Shown here: positions 10,836-22,440 of the stretch, one piece after another
Layout: each line of letters starts with the position of its first letter
Position numbering within the stretch: the stretch's first letter is position 1
Assembly: GCA_022818135.1 (NCBI GenBank)
Contig: JAFMSR010000009.1
Span: 25,010,065-25,074,064, forward strand
DNA from: Saxidomus purpurata
Lineage: Eukaryota > Mollusca > Bivalvia > Venerida > Veneridae
DNA: 64,000 bases
Reading direction: 5' to 3'
The notes under the pieces: generated by a model
Database searches by the model: none
What the model saw: only the letters and a program-made list of their open reading frames with translations
What the model was told of the DNA's origin: nothing
Translations under genes and position numbers: made by a program

Positions 10836-13159
10836 CCAGTAAATACTGAATATCCGTGTTGACATGAAACATATAGTTGAATCAAAACCGTTGGCATGTA
10901 GTAAGATTGACGAATCACACAGAGCTGTCCCATTAAAGCATTTTATACTTTTAATAACAAAGTTACTTTCAACAGGTCAATTCTGGATAAGTTACACCAT
11001 TTTGTATTTATTTCATTATCTTTGTTATAAAAGCTGTATATGTCATTGACTTGCAATACAAATATTTACAGAAAATTCATTAATTATTAATATTATTTAT
11101 ATTGTATTAATATAGTCGAACCTGCAGACAGCAAGGCATGTCTTACGGCAGTCACTTTACTATACCTTTCTTAAAACAAAATTGTCTATCTTTACTGTCA
11201 GTGTAGATCATGATCAAAATAAACATAAATTTTACATTTATGGCCAAGCATGATATTTCAGAAATATCTAATCTTATTTACTTTGAAATATTTTTACAAA
11301 TTCTGTTTGAATTACCGGGTATAGACAAAATGGAAGCTGCAGACAGCAAAATATATAAATAGAAGTAGTCAGTCATTCAACCATACCTTATTCACAACCG
11401 ATGCGTCTGACTTGAAGACCAGTGTAGACCATTATCAGCTTTGAATATCCGCGTCACTGGCAAACAATAGGCAGAGGTCTTTTTCAGTCGATATAAGTCA
11501 TGCGAGTTTTTACTAACCTGCTCGTGGTGAATCTGATTTTACGACCACTGTAGATCATGATCAGCTTGAACATCTAAACATGGAGCAGTCGGTCCGCCGA
11601 CGTGAAGTGTATCTGAGTTTTCGACGACTGTTTTTCATAATCAGACTATACAATCAATAAATAAATATGTATATTTAAGCATTTCTGCAGCGGAAAATGA
11701 CCTTGACCTCGCCTCCAGTGTCGACCATAATCAGGCTGTACATCTGTGCCATGAGGTGGCAACCGGCTGAATTAGATCTTTATTCTGTTTTAAGTTTTGA
11801 AAAATAAATATTCTGTATCTGTAAACATGCATTATTTCAGCTGTAATACAATGTAAACTATATAAACTTCTAGTATTTACAGAATGTCCGAATAATATAA
11901 ATATAGGATCTTATGGGATATAGGAAATTATATAGGAACTATTCGGACACTGAATCAAGCTAGCGGTTGTCCAACGTTAACCCTGATGGCGGCTTTATGG
12001 CCAATGTGAATTAAAAAATACAATCGATCTAAAACAGGCAAATTTAAGATACTCTGTAGTCAGCCAATAATATACAAAATGTAACAAAAGTGGTCACCAA
12101 ACATTTACAATGTTGGCGGCAAGTAATTCTGCCTTTACGACCAATGTAAACCACAGTCATCCAAATACAATAAATGCAAAACTAATCTGTAGCCAGCCAA
12201 GAAAATAACAAAAGTGGTCACCAAACATATACAGTGGCGGCAGGACTGCTTTACGCGTACGCGAAACTGGCCAGGCAAAAAAAAAAAAAAAGGGGTAAAA
12301 CATACCATGTTGGCGGCAAGTGATTCTGCCTTTACGACCAATGTAAACCACACGCAAGCATCTGATACACTCGATGTAAAATCATTTATTTTAAACTGCA
12401 CTTCCGGTGGCAGGTTCAGTCTACATTTTCGCGCGCTGTGGCGGCAATTGATCATGACTTCGCTTCCAGTGTAGACCGTAAAAAGCAGATTGCACGTCTG
12501 TGTCGTGAGGGCATTCGGCTGAATCAGCAATTTAATTCTGTAGTAAGTTTTGCTAAACGAATATTCTGTACCTGTAAGCATTTTCTTTTAAACTATGATA
12601 TGTCAAAAAACTGTGTATTTACAGAATTTCCGATTAAACATGTAAATACAATCAATCATGAAGTAAGCCAAGAAAATCACAAAAGTGGTCTTCCAACATG
12701 TACCTTGCTGGCGGCAAGTGACTCTGCCTGTACGATCAATGTGAACCACAATCATCCACATTACAATAAATGTCAAACATGCAAGTTGTAAACAAGTTTA
12801 TTTTATTTATGTTCATTTCTAATTATTTCTTTTCATTCTTGACAATTCTTTATTTTACTTACCGTGTCAAAATATACTTAATCTAATCATATTTCAAATA
12901 AAAACAGAATATCTGATTAAGACAGCTTATACAGTTGAACCTGGAACCAGCCAAAAACATAGTCACCTAGCCATAACTCCGACTTGGTGTGTATTTCCGA
13001 CTTAGTGTGCAGCATAATCAGATCATACGATTTATGTTAAATAAACGTCTTAACGACCCTGCCGGCGACAAGTGGGTCAGCCTTTTTATATCATCATGTG
13101 CAGTCAATGTAAATAATTAAATTCAAACTAGCTCACCGACGGAAATTGAGTCTGTCTTC

Positions 13160-13565
13160 ACAACCATGCAGTGTAGACTACGATCAGCTTGGGCATCCGT
13201 CTTCACAACCAGTGTAGACTATGGCCAGCTTGGGCATCCGTCTTCAAAACCAGTGTAGACTATGACCAGCTTGCACATCCGTCTTCACAACCAGTGTAGA
13301 CTATGGCCAGCTTGGGCATCCGTCTTCAAAACCAGTGTAGACTATGATCAGCTTGCACATCCGTCTTCACAACCAGTGTAGACTATGGCCAGCTTGGGCA
13401 TCCGTCTTCAAAACCAGTGTAGACTATGATCAGCTGGCACATATGTCTTCACAACCAGTGTAGACTATGACCAGCTCGCGCATCCGTCTTCACACCCAGT
13501 GTAGACTATCACCAGCTTGTGCATCCGTCTCCACAACCAGTGTAGACTATCACCAGATTGCATAT
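13160..13565. repeat. 41 bp tandem array
   Basis: About ten copies of a 41 bp unit containing 'CCAGTGTAGACTATGACCAG' and 'CATCCGTCTTCACAA', with the period measured between 13211 and 13252. It shares the GTGTAGACTAT core with the 29 bp array but has a different period and flank, so it is an independent amplification. Confidence 0.9.
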
Positions 13566-13809
13566 CTGTGTTCTCGTGGACCATCACCATCACTCCGTTG
13601 TACTGAGAACATATATTATTCTAAGTTTAGCATATCATTATGCATATGCAGTCACATTTCCATCCAGCAAAAATATAACAACCTTTATACGACTGATGAC
13701 AAGGAATTTTGCATTTCGGACCGTTGGAGTTTATTACAAAACTATACAGTTTGTTTATTGGCTGTCCTTTCCTCTATTCACCCAGTTGGCGGCACTCCTT
13801 TGAACGATT

Positions 13810-13933
13810 ATGGCACTGTCCAAATTAAAAACTGAAATATTTTCTCAATTAATTTCTGATATTGGACTACAGGTTCCGGAGATTTATACTAACAGTGATG
13901 CTGCTTCCACAAACTGTTACACAACTCAGGTAT
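13810..13933 (+). CDS. possible coding remnant, unrecognised
   Basis: From ATG at 13810 a frame of ~40 codons has ordinary protein-like composition (MALSKLKTEIFSQLISDIGL at the start) and reaches 'CTCAG|GTATTG', a possible splice donor. Further coding-like pieces with frame changes follow to about 14100. Because the region ends in an (TTATC)n tail it could equally be the 3' end of a decayed non-LTR retrotransposon. No domain is recognised. Confidence 0.2.
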
Positions 13934-14199
13934 TGTATGATAAGTGGTCCTAAGCAAGACTTAGTTAAATCTATTGTTCGCGCTTTTCCGTGGATTCGGC
14001 TCGGTTTTTAGAAGCAAATTAGATACTAATGAGGATTTTAACTTTTCAAACGTATCGCATATGTATAAGCCAAATGATAAAAAAAAATTTAGAAAGTATA
14101 TATTAGATTTAAAGTAAATAGCAGATTACATGGAACACAGAAAATGCTCTTTTTCTTTGTGATACAAAACATGTGCAAGTATTGAAACCAAAATGTTGC

Positions 14200-14352
14200 G
14201 AGAGACAAACCAAAAATAATGAGATTATCTTTCAATTATATGTAGACAATATATAGTTGGTTGTAAAAGCTCATGAGAGCTTAAATTATTTGTAAATGTC
14301 TTGCCGACTCAAAATAAACCTATCTGATCTTATCTTATCTTATCTTATCTTA
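14200..14352 (+). mobile_element. possible non-LTR retrotransposon 3' tail with (TTATC)n
   Basis: 'AAAATAAACCTATCTGATC' followed by four to five TTATC units looks like the simple-repeat tail of a CR1/Jockey-type LINE. No intact upstream reverse transcriptase is visible. Confidence 0.35.
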
Positions 14353-14564
14353 CGAGAGATTGTATCTACAGTACTTTCTAGTTTGGCAATATATAGTTCA
14401 AAGGTACAGTCAATCAACAAACAAACACATTCTATACTTACATCACAGAGGCTCGAACCTAGCCTAGACAAGAACATCTGGTGACTTCTAAGTCTGTCTT
14501 TCATTTGGTGACTTAGTCTTCAAACTATACAACAAACTCTGGAAACAAATTCAATAAGAACAAG

Positions 14565-16075
14565 AGCCATGTTACACATGGTTAATCCCCCCGCCAGGAA
14601 AAAGTTACCTGAAGGTTGTACTTTCGTACATTTTACTTGGTGAGAGGAAATCCTTAAAAAGCCGTATAGTTATGGTCATGCTGAGTACAGTTTTCAAGTA
14701 AGTGGAAAAAGAATAAGGCAATGAAGAGAAGGTTTGCAAAATTATATTAATGTTCATTATCAGTATAGGTATGATATTTTTCTATTTGACTAAAAGTAGA
14801 CAAGGTAGAGTTATTGTTCTTGCACACTGCACTTCCTACCAATGTGCTATGTCAGTGTATTAAGTTTGAAGTAAATCCCTCAAGTACTCTTGGAGTTATG
14901 CTCCGGACAAAGTTTTTCAATTAAATCTGATAAAGGGGAATAACTCTAAAAGTAGGCAAGGTAGAGTTATTGTTCTTACACCTGCACTTCCTACCAATGT
15001 GCTATGTCAGTGTATTAAGTTTGAAGAAAATCCCTCAAGTACTTTTGGAGTTATGCTCTGGACAAAACTTTTAAAGTAAATCTGATAAAGGGGAATAACT
15101 CTAAAAGTAGGCAAGGTAGAGTTATTGTTCTTGCACACTGCACTTCCTACCAATGTGCTATGTCAGTGTATTAAGTTTGAAGAAAATCTCTCAAGTACTT
15201 TTGGAGTTATGCTTCTGACAAGTAAATCTGATAAAGGGGAATAACTCTAAAAGTAGGCAAGGTAGAGTTATTGTTCTTGCACACTGCACTTCCTACCAAT
15301 GTGCTATGTCAGTGTATTAAGTTTGAAGTAAATCCCTCAAGTACTTTTGGAGTTATGCTCTGGACAAAACTTTTTAAGTAAATCTGATAAAGGGGAATAA
15401 CTCTAAAAGTAGGCAAGGTAGAGTTATTGTTCTTGCACACTGCACTTTCTACCAATGTGCTATGTCAGTGTATTAAGTTTGAAGAAAATCCCTCAAGTAC
15501 TTTTGGAGTTATGCTTCGGACAAGTAAATCTGATAAAGGGGAATAACTCTAAAAGTAGGCAGGGTAGAGTTATTGTTCTTGCACACTTCACTTCCTACCA
15601 ATGTGCTATGTCAGTGTATTAAGTTTGAAGTAAATCCCTCAAGTACTTTTGAAGTAATGCTCCGGACAAAACTTTTAGAGTAAATCTGATAAAGGGGAAT
15701 AACTCTAAAAGTAGGCAAGGTAGAGTTATTGTTCTTGCACATTGCACTTCCTACCAATGTGCTATGTCAGTGTATTAAGTTTGAAGAAAATCTCTCAAAG
15801 TACTTTTGGAGTTATGCTCCGGACAAAGTTTTTCAAGTAAATCTGATAAAAGGGGAATAACTCTAAAAGTAGGCAAGGTAGAGTTATTGTTCTTACACAC
15901 TGCACTTCCTCCCAATGTGCTCTGTCAGTGTATGAAGTTTGAAGAAAATCGCTCAAGTACTTTTGGAGTTATGCTCCGGACAAAATTGGGACGGACGCAC
16001 GGACGGACGCACGGACGGACGGACGGACGAAGAGCATTTCTAATATCCCCTTCGCCTTCGGCGGGGGGATAAACA
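14565..16075 (+). mobile_element. pearl-like element with eight-unit core
   Basis: Starts ACAAGAGCCATGTTACACAT and 'CCCCCCGCC'; ends with (GGACGGACGCAC)n and 'CCTTCGGCGGGGGGAT', so the C-rich and G-rich ends are complementary. The core is eight tandem copies of a 146-156 bp unit containing 'AAGGGGAATAACTCTAAAAG', 'GCACTTCCTACCAATGTGCT' and 'TTTTGGAGTTATGCTC'. This is the best-preserved element of its kind here. Helentron-associated mobility is inferred from the published family, not shown here. Confidence 0.8.
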
Positions 16076-16079
16076 AGCA

Positions 16080-17640
16080 TAACAATAAGCATGCATTACT
16101 ACATATATAGCTGCATAAAATAGTATTAGAAAAAAAATAAGTTTGGCGAGAAAATATCTATAAACAATAACAGTTCCCATAGATACCCTAGAAGCGGAAA
16201 CCCAACGTCCAGATATACATGTAGATACAATGTCCAGCTCCATGTATTTTCCTTCTTATTTATCACATCTGCTTAACGCACACGGCGTCAAAGAGCCATT
16301 TGGAAGCTTCAGCATTCGATAATAAAACATGCTGTTGGTTTATTTATGCTTTTCATAAAACAGTAAAATGTAATTATGTTTTACAAAACCTATCACAACA
16401 TCGTAGTAATCAGACTTTCATCGTACATACAAACACCTATCAGACTAACCGGGCACATGCATCCACTATACCTCAGACATTATATATGTTACCGCTGATT
16501 ACCACAAATACTCTGGAACCAACTCCCTTGTAACATTGCTAGCCTACCTGACCTTGACTCTCTATACTAACATTTCCGACGTGCACTTTAGTCCTGCCTA
16601 TAACACTCGCGAGAGGGATTGGCAGTAGATGGCAATATTAACTCTAAGTCGGACATGCTTCCCATGGCCTTGTCTGTCCTGTTGTATACACCGCCTTACT
16701 GTTCAGTGTATCAACATATCTTTACATGTAATAACATGTTATGATGATTTATTTTCAATTATATCACAATAAAAAACATAAATGTTTACCATCAATACTT
16801 TTGGCCTTCCTTTCCCCCAAAGAATCTCAACGTGATTAAAAGATCATGGTCAAAGGTGCAAGCTTATCGTTAATACTTAAAACTGCTCCGGGCCTTTTGG
16901 CATTGTATTTCATGTAATGCTTCATAATAGCGTGTTGTGACATTTACTCAGAAGACCCGTGCGTGCATTTACCAGGGCATGGGGCAACTAAAAGGGTTTC
17001 ACGTGTCAAGTCCGTTTGCGACAATATATACGGCTTATTTAATACTATCTATCCTTTGATATAAAAAAACTCCTTATTTATCGCATTAAAATGGAAAAAA
17101 AATGAATTAAAATTTAAGATAAACAAAACCCTTTCAAAATCATATTATTCCCCACTAGAAACCTCACACATTTTCATTCGGCCTTTTCTACGGAAACGAC
17201 CGAGTGGTGTTCCGTTGCGCAAGATTCCGCCACTTAAAATCAAACAGTGCTGAACATTTGAAATTTAAATAAAAATAAAAACGACAAATCTCGATAACCT
17301 GCAGCACATTTAAAATCACAGCCGCAATTCACCTTCATTTGCAATATTCCTTTATAAAATAATAGATTCTATTTATGTTTCGTATTAGTAATAACTTTTT
17401 TTTACAAAATCAGGGAATTTCATTTCCCGTAGGAATAGTAGAGCAAAGCTTGTAACGTATACTTTTTTTATTGAGTTTCCTTTATATGTAAAAATCAGCC
17501 TCTATTCACGTACAAAGGAAATCTTTAACTAATTTACACATAGATACAGAGTTAATGCCGATGCTTCCTGCAAGGTTTTATCACTTCACTACGTCGCTAC
17601 ATAGAAACATCGCCCAGCGCGGAGCGGCACGGAATCAGAG
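16080..17640. other. gene-free stretch upstream of the lysine-rich gene
   Basis: No exon or repeat array recognised. The last ~70 bp (17585-17650) are locally GC-rich ('GCCCAGCGCGGAGCGGCACG'), which may mark the promoter or 5' UTR of the gene starting at 17664. Confidence 0.4.
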
Positions 17641-17663
17641 CGTAGTCATTGTAAAAAGTCAAA

Positions 17664-18156
17664 ATGGCTGAAAAGGAGCCACCAAAATTAAAATGCATAC
17701 AAGTGCAACCGCTCGAGCACGAGATAGAATCCCCTCTAATTACGGATGGAAGCGACAATGCTGTAAAACAAAAGTTTACATCAAATGACGAGAAGTCAAA
17801 GTTTTATCTGCTTAATCATTCAGTTAACAACACTCGAGCAGTTTCTTTTTGTGATGTTGAAATTAGCATACCAAACATCATCGAGGAAATGTTCCTGGCA
17901 AAAGAAATGTAGGCCAGATACAAAACAGAACAGCCGCCTGAGGGAAAGAAAGCAAAGAAAGAATCGACGGAAGTGTGTAAGGGAAAGAAAAAGAAAAGGA
18001 AGAGAAGTAGATCTAGGACATTTAAGAATAAAGTGTTGCCAATAGACAGTGACACGGAGCTAGAACTAAGTTCTAAACATCGAGCTGACGATAGCCCTAG
18101 AAAACAGAATGCTGTAAGCAAAAGGAAAATCAAGAAACCAAAAAAAAAAAAAGAAG
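17664..18156 (+). pseudogene. first exon of a lysine-rich, probably nuclear protein, with in-frame stop
   Basis: ATG at 17664 sits in a fair Kozak context (AAAATGG) and opens an 82-codon frame (MAEKEPPKLKCIQVQPLEHE...) closed by TAG at 17910-17912. The same frame continues open after the TAG for 81 codons. It becomes very basic (GKKKKRKRSRSRTF, KRKIKKPKKKKE), with an acidic/serine patch (PIDSDTELELSS) between, and ends exactly at a good donor, GAAG|GTAATT. Continued coding character up to a splice site argues that the stop is a nonsense mutation, a null allele or a consensus error, rather than a true end. The basic clusters suggest nuclear localisation. I do not recognise the family. Coding sequence resembling a last exon is at 19627-19787. 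Confidence 0.6.
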
Positions 18157-18402
18157 GTAATTATTTATTTTTAGCATTGGAAACTAAGTATATGATAGTT
18201 GAAAGCCATACACTTAGTTGTCTCCTTAAAAACGAGTTTTTTGTTTTCAAAATTTCTAATAGTGCTCATAAAATGCCAGGCAGATATCGTGATAACGTGT
18301 GTAATTCAACAACAAAAGAAACTCTTTCTTTCATTCTTATTTATATGTTAAATTATTTATGTTATTTTATTTCATTTATTGTCGATATCATGTTTTGAAT
18401 TT

Positions 18403-18960
18403 AGCACTCCCAACATCTAGCGAGTTGTATTCTCCAGACATAGACAATGTGTTCAATGAACGTAAACAATTATAGAACGTATAACGAAATATGCCTCAAT
18501 TTAGCGCAAATAACCAACATAGAGGCCTTCTGTACTAAACCGCTATCAATCCATTAAATGGGCATTCCCTACATCTAGCAGAATATATTGTCGAAACATA
18601 AATAATGTGTTCAATGAACGTAAAAGGATAAATAAATACAACTTTGAAGTACAACATATATCGAAAAATGCTTCATTTTAGCGCAAATAACCAACATAGA
18701 GGTCTTTCGTAATAAATCGCTATTCACCTATTAATTGTACAACAAAAACTTTACATAGAGTATTGAATGATTTACGGTACTGCAACATATTTTCAAACAC
18801 TGATTTTACTGATAATGACTGGAATGTAAGGTTAAGCAATAATACTGAAAAAAAATTCTTTTATTTATACTTTTGAAGTTATTTAGTTCGACAACAGTTA
18901 AAGGGAGTGTCTCTTGAATTGTAAAGTGTCTCTTTTAAAAAATAAAAAAAATATATAAAG
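18403..18960. repeat. copies 2 and 3 of the dispersed repeat also at 0.5-1.7 kb
   Basis: Two successive copies (about 18403-18560 and 18560-18960) share 'CATCTAGC', 'AATGTGTTCAATGAACGTAA', 'TTAGCGCAAATAACCAACAT' and 'TTTACATAGAGTATTGAATG'. The second lacks the pearl-like insertion present in the 0.5-1.7 kb copy, giving an empty site near 18663. Confidence 0.7.
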
Positions 18961-19285
18961 AGACATACCCTATAACTGATGCCAAACTAAATAACTTCCA
19001 AAACATAAATAATATAATCTTTGGAGGTATGTTAACTTAATCTAAAAGTTTCAGCTATGCATTCCCAGTCATTATCGATAAAATTAGCGGTTTAAAATAT
19101 ACTGCAGTACCGTAAACCATTCAATAATATATGTAGAGTTGTTGTTGTACAATTAATGGGTGGATGCGATTTATAGCTGAAACTTTTAGGTTAAGTTATA
19201 ATACATCCAAAGATTCTATTATTTATGTTTTTGAGGTTATTTAGTTCGACATCAGTTATAGGGTATGCCCCTTTAAGAAATCAAA
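18950..19285. repeat. inverted repeat with ~110 bp arms
   Basis: 18955-19065 is the reverse complement of 19172-19282 at roughly 85-90% by eye; landmarks are 'ACCCTATAACTGATGCCAAA' against 'CATCAGTTATAGGGTATG'. The ~105 bp spacer is itself a reversed piece of the neighbouring dispersed repeat. It may be a foldback derivative of that family. Confidence 0.7.
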
Positions 19286-19626
19286 AAAAAATAAGAAAAA
19301 AAAAAATAAATAAATTCTTTTTTTTTAAAATTTAAGGAAATTTTAAAACAACAATTTTACATACTAGACTGTTTAATGTTTTACGGCACTGCAACATATT
19401 TTAAACCGCTGATTTTACCGACGACGACTGGTAAATCTATGGCTGTTACTTTGAAGTTATTATAAGAAATACAAACAATGTACAGTGTAATTCTTGCAAA
19501 TATGCTATAACTTACATGCTTTTGAAGTTATTTAATTTGACACCAGTTTAACGAGTGTTTGAATAAGTAGTTGTTTTATTCTACATACAGAGAAAAGAAA
19601 GTGAAGCAAAAGATGAAGTGATAAAG

Positions 19627-19787
19627 GGATAAACGAACCAGATGAAGAGGAAAAATTACATGCATTTAGAGGTATCCAAGTATCAGAAATAAATTCGGAT
19701 GCTTGTTCGTATTTATCGGACACTTGCTACTGCATAGCAGTAGAAAGAGAGGGCAAGAAGAAAGAACGCAAGATTACTCACTATTAG
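19627..19787 (+). CDS. possible terminal exon of the lysine-rich gene
   Basis: A 52-codon frame (INEPDEEEKLHAFRGIQVSE... ending ...KKKERKITHY, stop TAG 19785-19787) has protein-like composition. Joined at AG|GG (19626/19627), it is in phase with the donor at 18156. However, the first AG after the pyrimidine tract is at 19589-19590, and using it hits a stop or needs a frameshift near 19613-19622. Either a distal acceptor is used or the exon carries a small indel, in line with the nonsense codon upstream. Confidence 0.4.
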
Positions 19788-19789
19788 CT

Positions 19790-20880
19790 ATTCCCCTTTA
19801 GCAGATTTCTCTAAAAGTTTTGTTGCCGGACGATGAATGTAGCAGCTGAGATGGTTTGAATGTCGACATGATGGTCGGCATTCACGTGTTTTAAATCGGT
19901 ACCTTGACCGACTCCTCCGCCTCCATCATATCGTAGAACTTTTTTTTATTGTTGTTACATAACTTTAATGTGTGGTTCATCATTTACGTTTGATATTAAT
20001 CACTGCCATGCGGTAGGAATTGCAGTTTCAAGAACAATAACTTCCATGCACTACATGTAATTACCTGTATAAATAATTTGCAATCTAACTTTTGAGAGTC
20101 ATACTACAAGATCACTGATTTCATCCAACTTCATTCATTACATTTGTAGGAAATCAGGAAGAACATTACTTGCCCATTTAAGCCGTTGTCAGATTACGTC
20201 CGAAGCATACCAAAGAAATTAGGAACTTCAAACTGAATTCCTGCAGCTTCCACATTGGTAGGAAGTGAATGTGTAAAAACAAAACATAAAATTAAACATT
20301 TAGAGGACCTTTATTAGATGGCCTTGTCCGACATAACTCAACCTTGAGGGTTTTAACTTAAGTCCACTTGCCATTGGTAGGAAGTCAATAAGAAAAATGT
20401 TATACCTTACCAAATTTTAAGTTATCCCCTTATAGATTTACTTTGTAAAAGATATGATCCCCCCGGGCAAAGTCCAAATTTACCCCAGGGATTTTCATAA
20501 ATTGAACAAACTTTGACAGAGGTCTACTAGTAGAAGCTGCAGTGCGAAATAACTAAGCTCTAGGCCTTGCCTGGTTTCAGAGAAATCCCTTTATCAGATT
20601 TACTTTAAAAGTTTTTCCAGCTAATAAAAGCCTATGGATTTTCTTCAAACTAAGCTGACAGCACATTGGTAGGAATGCAGTGTGCAAGAACAATAACTCT
20701 ACCTTGTCACTTTTAGTCAAATAGAAAAATATCATACCTATACTGATAATTTGAACAATATAATGTGTAAAGGTTCACTTGCCATTGCCTTATGCTTTCA
20801 TTACTTGCCAAATATACTAAGCATGATATGCGGCTTTTTAAGGATTTCACAAGAAGTAAAATTTTTGAAGTTTTACCTTA
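19790..20880 (-). mobile_element. decayed pearl-like element, inverse of the 14.6 kb family
   Basis: Read on the minus strand, 'AAATCCTTAAAAAGCCG', 'GACAAGGTAGAGTTATTGTT' and 'ATTCCTACCAATGTGCTGTC' match the element at 14565-16075. Only parts of the tandem core remain and the units are strongly diverged. Confidence 0.6.
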
Positions 20881-22440
20881 TGTAAGCCTCTTACTAGGGG
20901 GACCACCAGGTGTAACGTGGGTCAGTTTAATTTGACACCAGTGGTACAGTAATTTGAACAAGATTAGTAGTTTTAGGTCTACTAGCCAGAAGCAAGGATG
21001 CCAAATATGACTTATAAAGGTGTATCGGCCTAGAAAGAGTTTAAAAGAAGAAGATTAATATGAAAATTCAGCTTTTCTATTTATCGACACTGTAACAACG
21101 TAAAGAGACCAGAAGGAAGGGGAAGTTTGATCCAGGTTCTAATTTGAACAATATCTGGTATAGGTTCCACGATGCCAATGCTACATGCCAAGATAGTCTT
21201 AGGTCTAGGCATTGTGGTTTAAATCAGTATACCGACTCCTACGCCTCCATCATATTAGACTTTTTTTTATATTGTTACATCCATCATTTACATTTTTTTG
21301 ATAACCCAGCCTGAGATAGAACTGTTTAGACAATCTTCACCGGACATGGTCTAAATAATTTGAACAATCTACCTTGGTAAAGGTCCACTACATGATCACT
21401 GTTTCATGCTCAATCATTATTCATTAAGCTGCTTGGCCAAGCGTTGTGGTTTAAAAAAGAAAAAGAATTAATGAAGTTTTCTATATAAGCTCTATGTGAA
21501 AATAAAAAAGCAACAAAAAATTAAAAATCTTCGTTTCTTGCATTTATTCATTCATTTAGTCAGTCCGGTTCGGTCATTTTTCACTCGGGTCATTCAATTT
21601 ATTTATTCAATTATTAGTACAGGTCAACTAGCCAACATTACTACATGACAGCAATATCAAATTTATATTAAGCAACAGGAAGTCCAACTAGGGTTTCAGT
21701 TCAGACGCTGGCAGTTTGAAAGTTTTCTTCTATATATAACATATGTGGAAAATAAGCAAAGGGCCATAATTCAGGTCAAAAATTATAAAAAAAAGAAAGA
21801 AAAAAAAAAAAAAATTTGAACAATATTGTTGTAGGGTTTGAACGTGGTCTCATAGCAATGTCATGTTACATGCAACAGAATATCTCCAAAGCTATACGGC
21901 CTTGTAATCTGAGTAATAAGAGAAGAAGTTTCCTTTTAAATTTAGAGTATTCTCCCTTTATATTCTATACAAAACTAAGGAGACCCAAGTTGCACAGGGA
22001 CAACGGACGACCAGGGGCACATTAATTCAATTTTAGCTAACTTTGGTAAAGTTGGTTGAACCCTTAGACAATGCTAGAGTTGCACACAGAAGAGTATCTT
22101 AGCTCTAGGTATTACCTTATGTGGTTTCAGAGAAGAAGGCCCATAATTTAAAATGATCATCCAAACGCTGACAATATGCAACCAGAGTTCTGCAATTTTG
22201 GAAAGTTTGGTTGAAATCTTTGAACAATTTTGGTAAGGAGCTTCATGCAAGGAAACATTCCTGAAAAAACAAAGGGCCATAGTTTTGTCAAAATTGGCCA
22301 TACAGGTTCCAGACGAGATGTGCCAGGGCACTTCTGAATCAAAACTTCTGTTGACGGACGGCGGAACGACTGGACAATCATGGAGGAGTTCGACAAAGAT
22401 TACCCTGGCGAAGAAACCAAGGAGCTAAAAATCTGTCAAA
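20880..22440. mobile_element. decayed repeats of another pearl-like subfamily
   Basis: Repeated phrases 'AATTTGAACAA...GGTAAAGGTCCAC' and 'CTAGGCATTGTGGTTT' (near 20.95, 21.15, 21.36 and 22.04 kb) mark diverged ~200-300 bp units. The end near 22350-22440 has 'GACGGACGGCGGAACGACTG', a microsatellite-like terminus. Open frames in it (for example 21816-22025) are not gene-like. Confidence 0.45.

Larger units (their letters stand above)
8276..13565. repeat. zone of decayed repeats with a shared 'GTGTAGACCATGATCA' core
   Basis: At least five long, diverged units can be followed by the phrase 'TAGTCGAACCTGCAGCCAGC' or close variants (about 8282, 9675, 10470, 11117, 11330, 12935). Each is followed by '...CCATACCTT', then a core like 'CCAGTGTAGACCATGATCAG'. 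Between them are 'GGCAAGTGATTCTGCCTTTA' copies. The same family occurs singly near 6.24, 35.58 and 47.25 kb. Open frames here are scattered on both strands and look accidental. Confidence 0.7.

Noticed and set aside
12135..12581. 148-codon minus-strand frame
   Set aside because: It overlaps another long frame on the plus strand in the decayed repeat zone and includes a poly-T-encoded phenylalanine run; no family resemblance.
13160..13565. CRISPR-like regular array
   Set aside because: The 41 bp units are continuous direct repeats without unique spacers, in a eukaryotic genome.
18405..18475. Possible second exon of the lysine-rich gene (ALPTSSELYSPDIDNVFNER...)
   Set aside because: It is in phase with the 18156 donor and has an AG acceptor, but the same segment recurs near 18565 and 510 as part of a dispersed repeat, so coding use is unlikely without RNA support.
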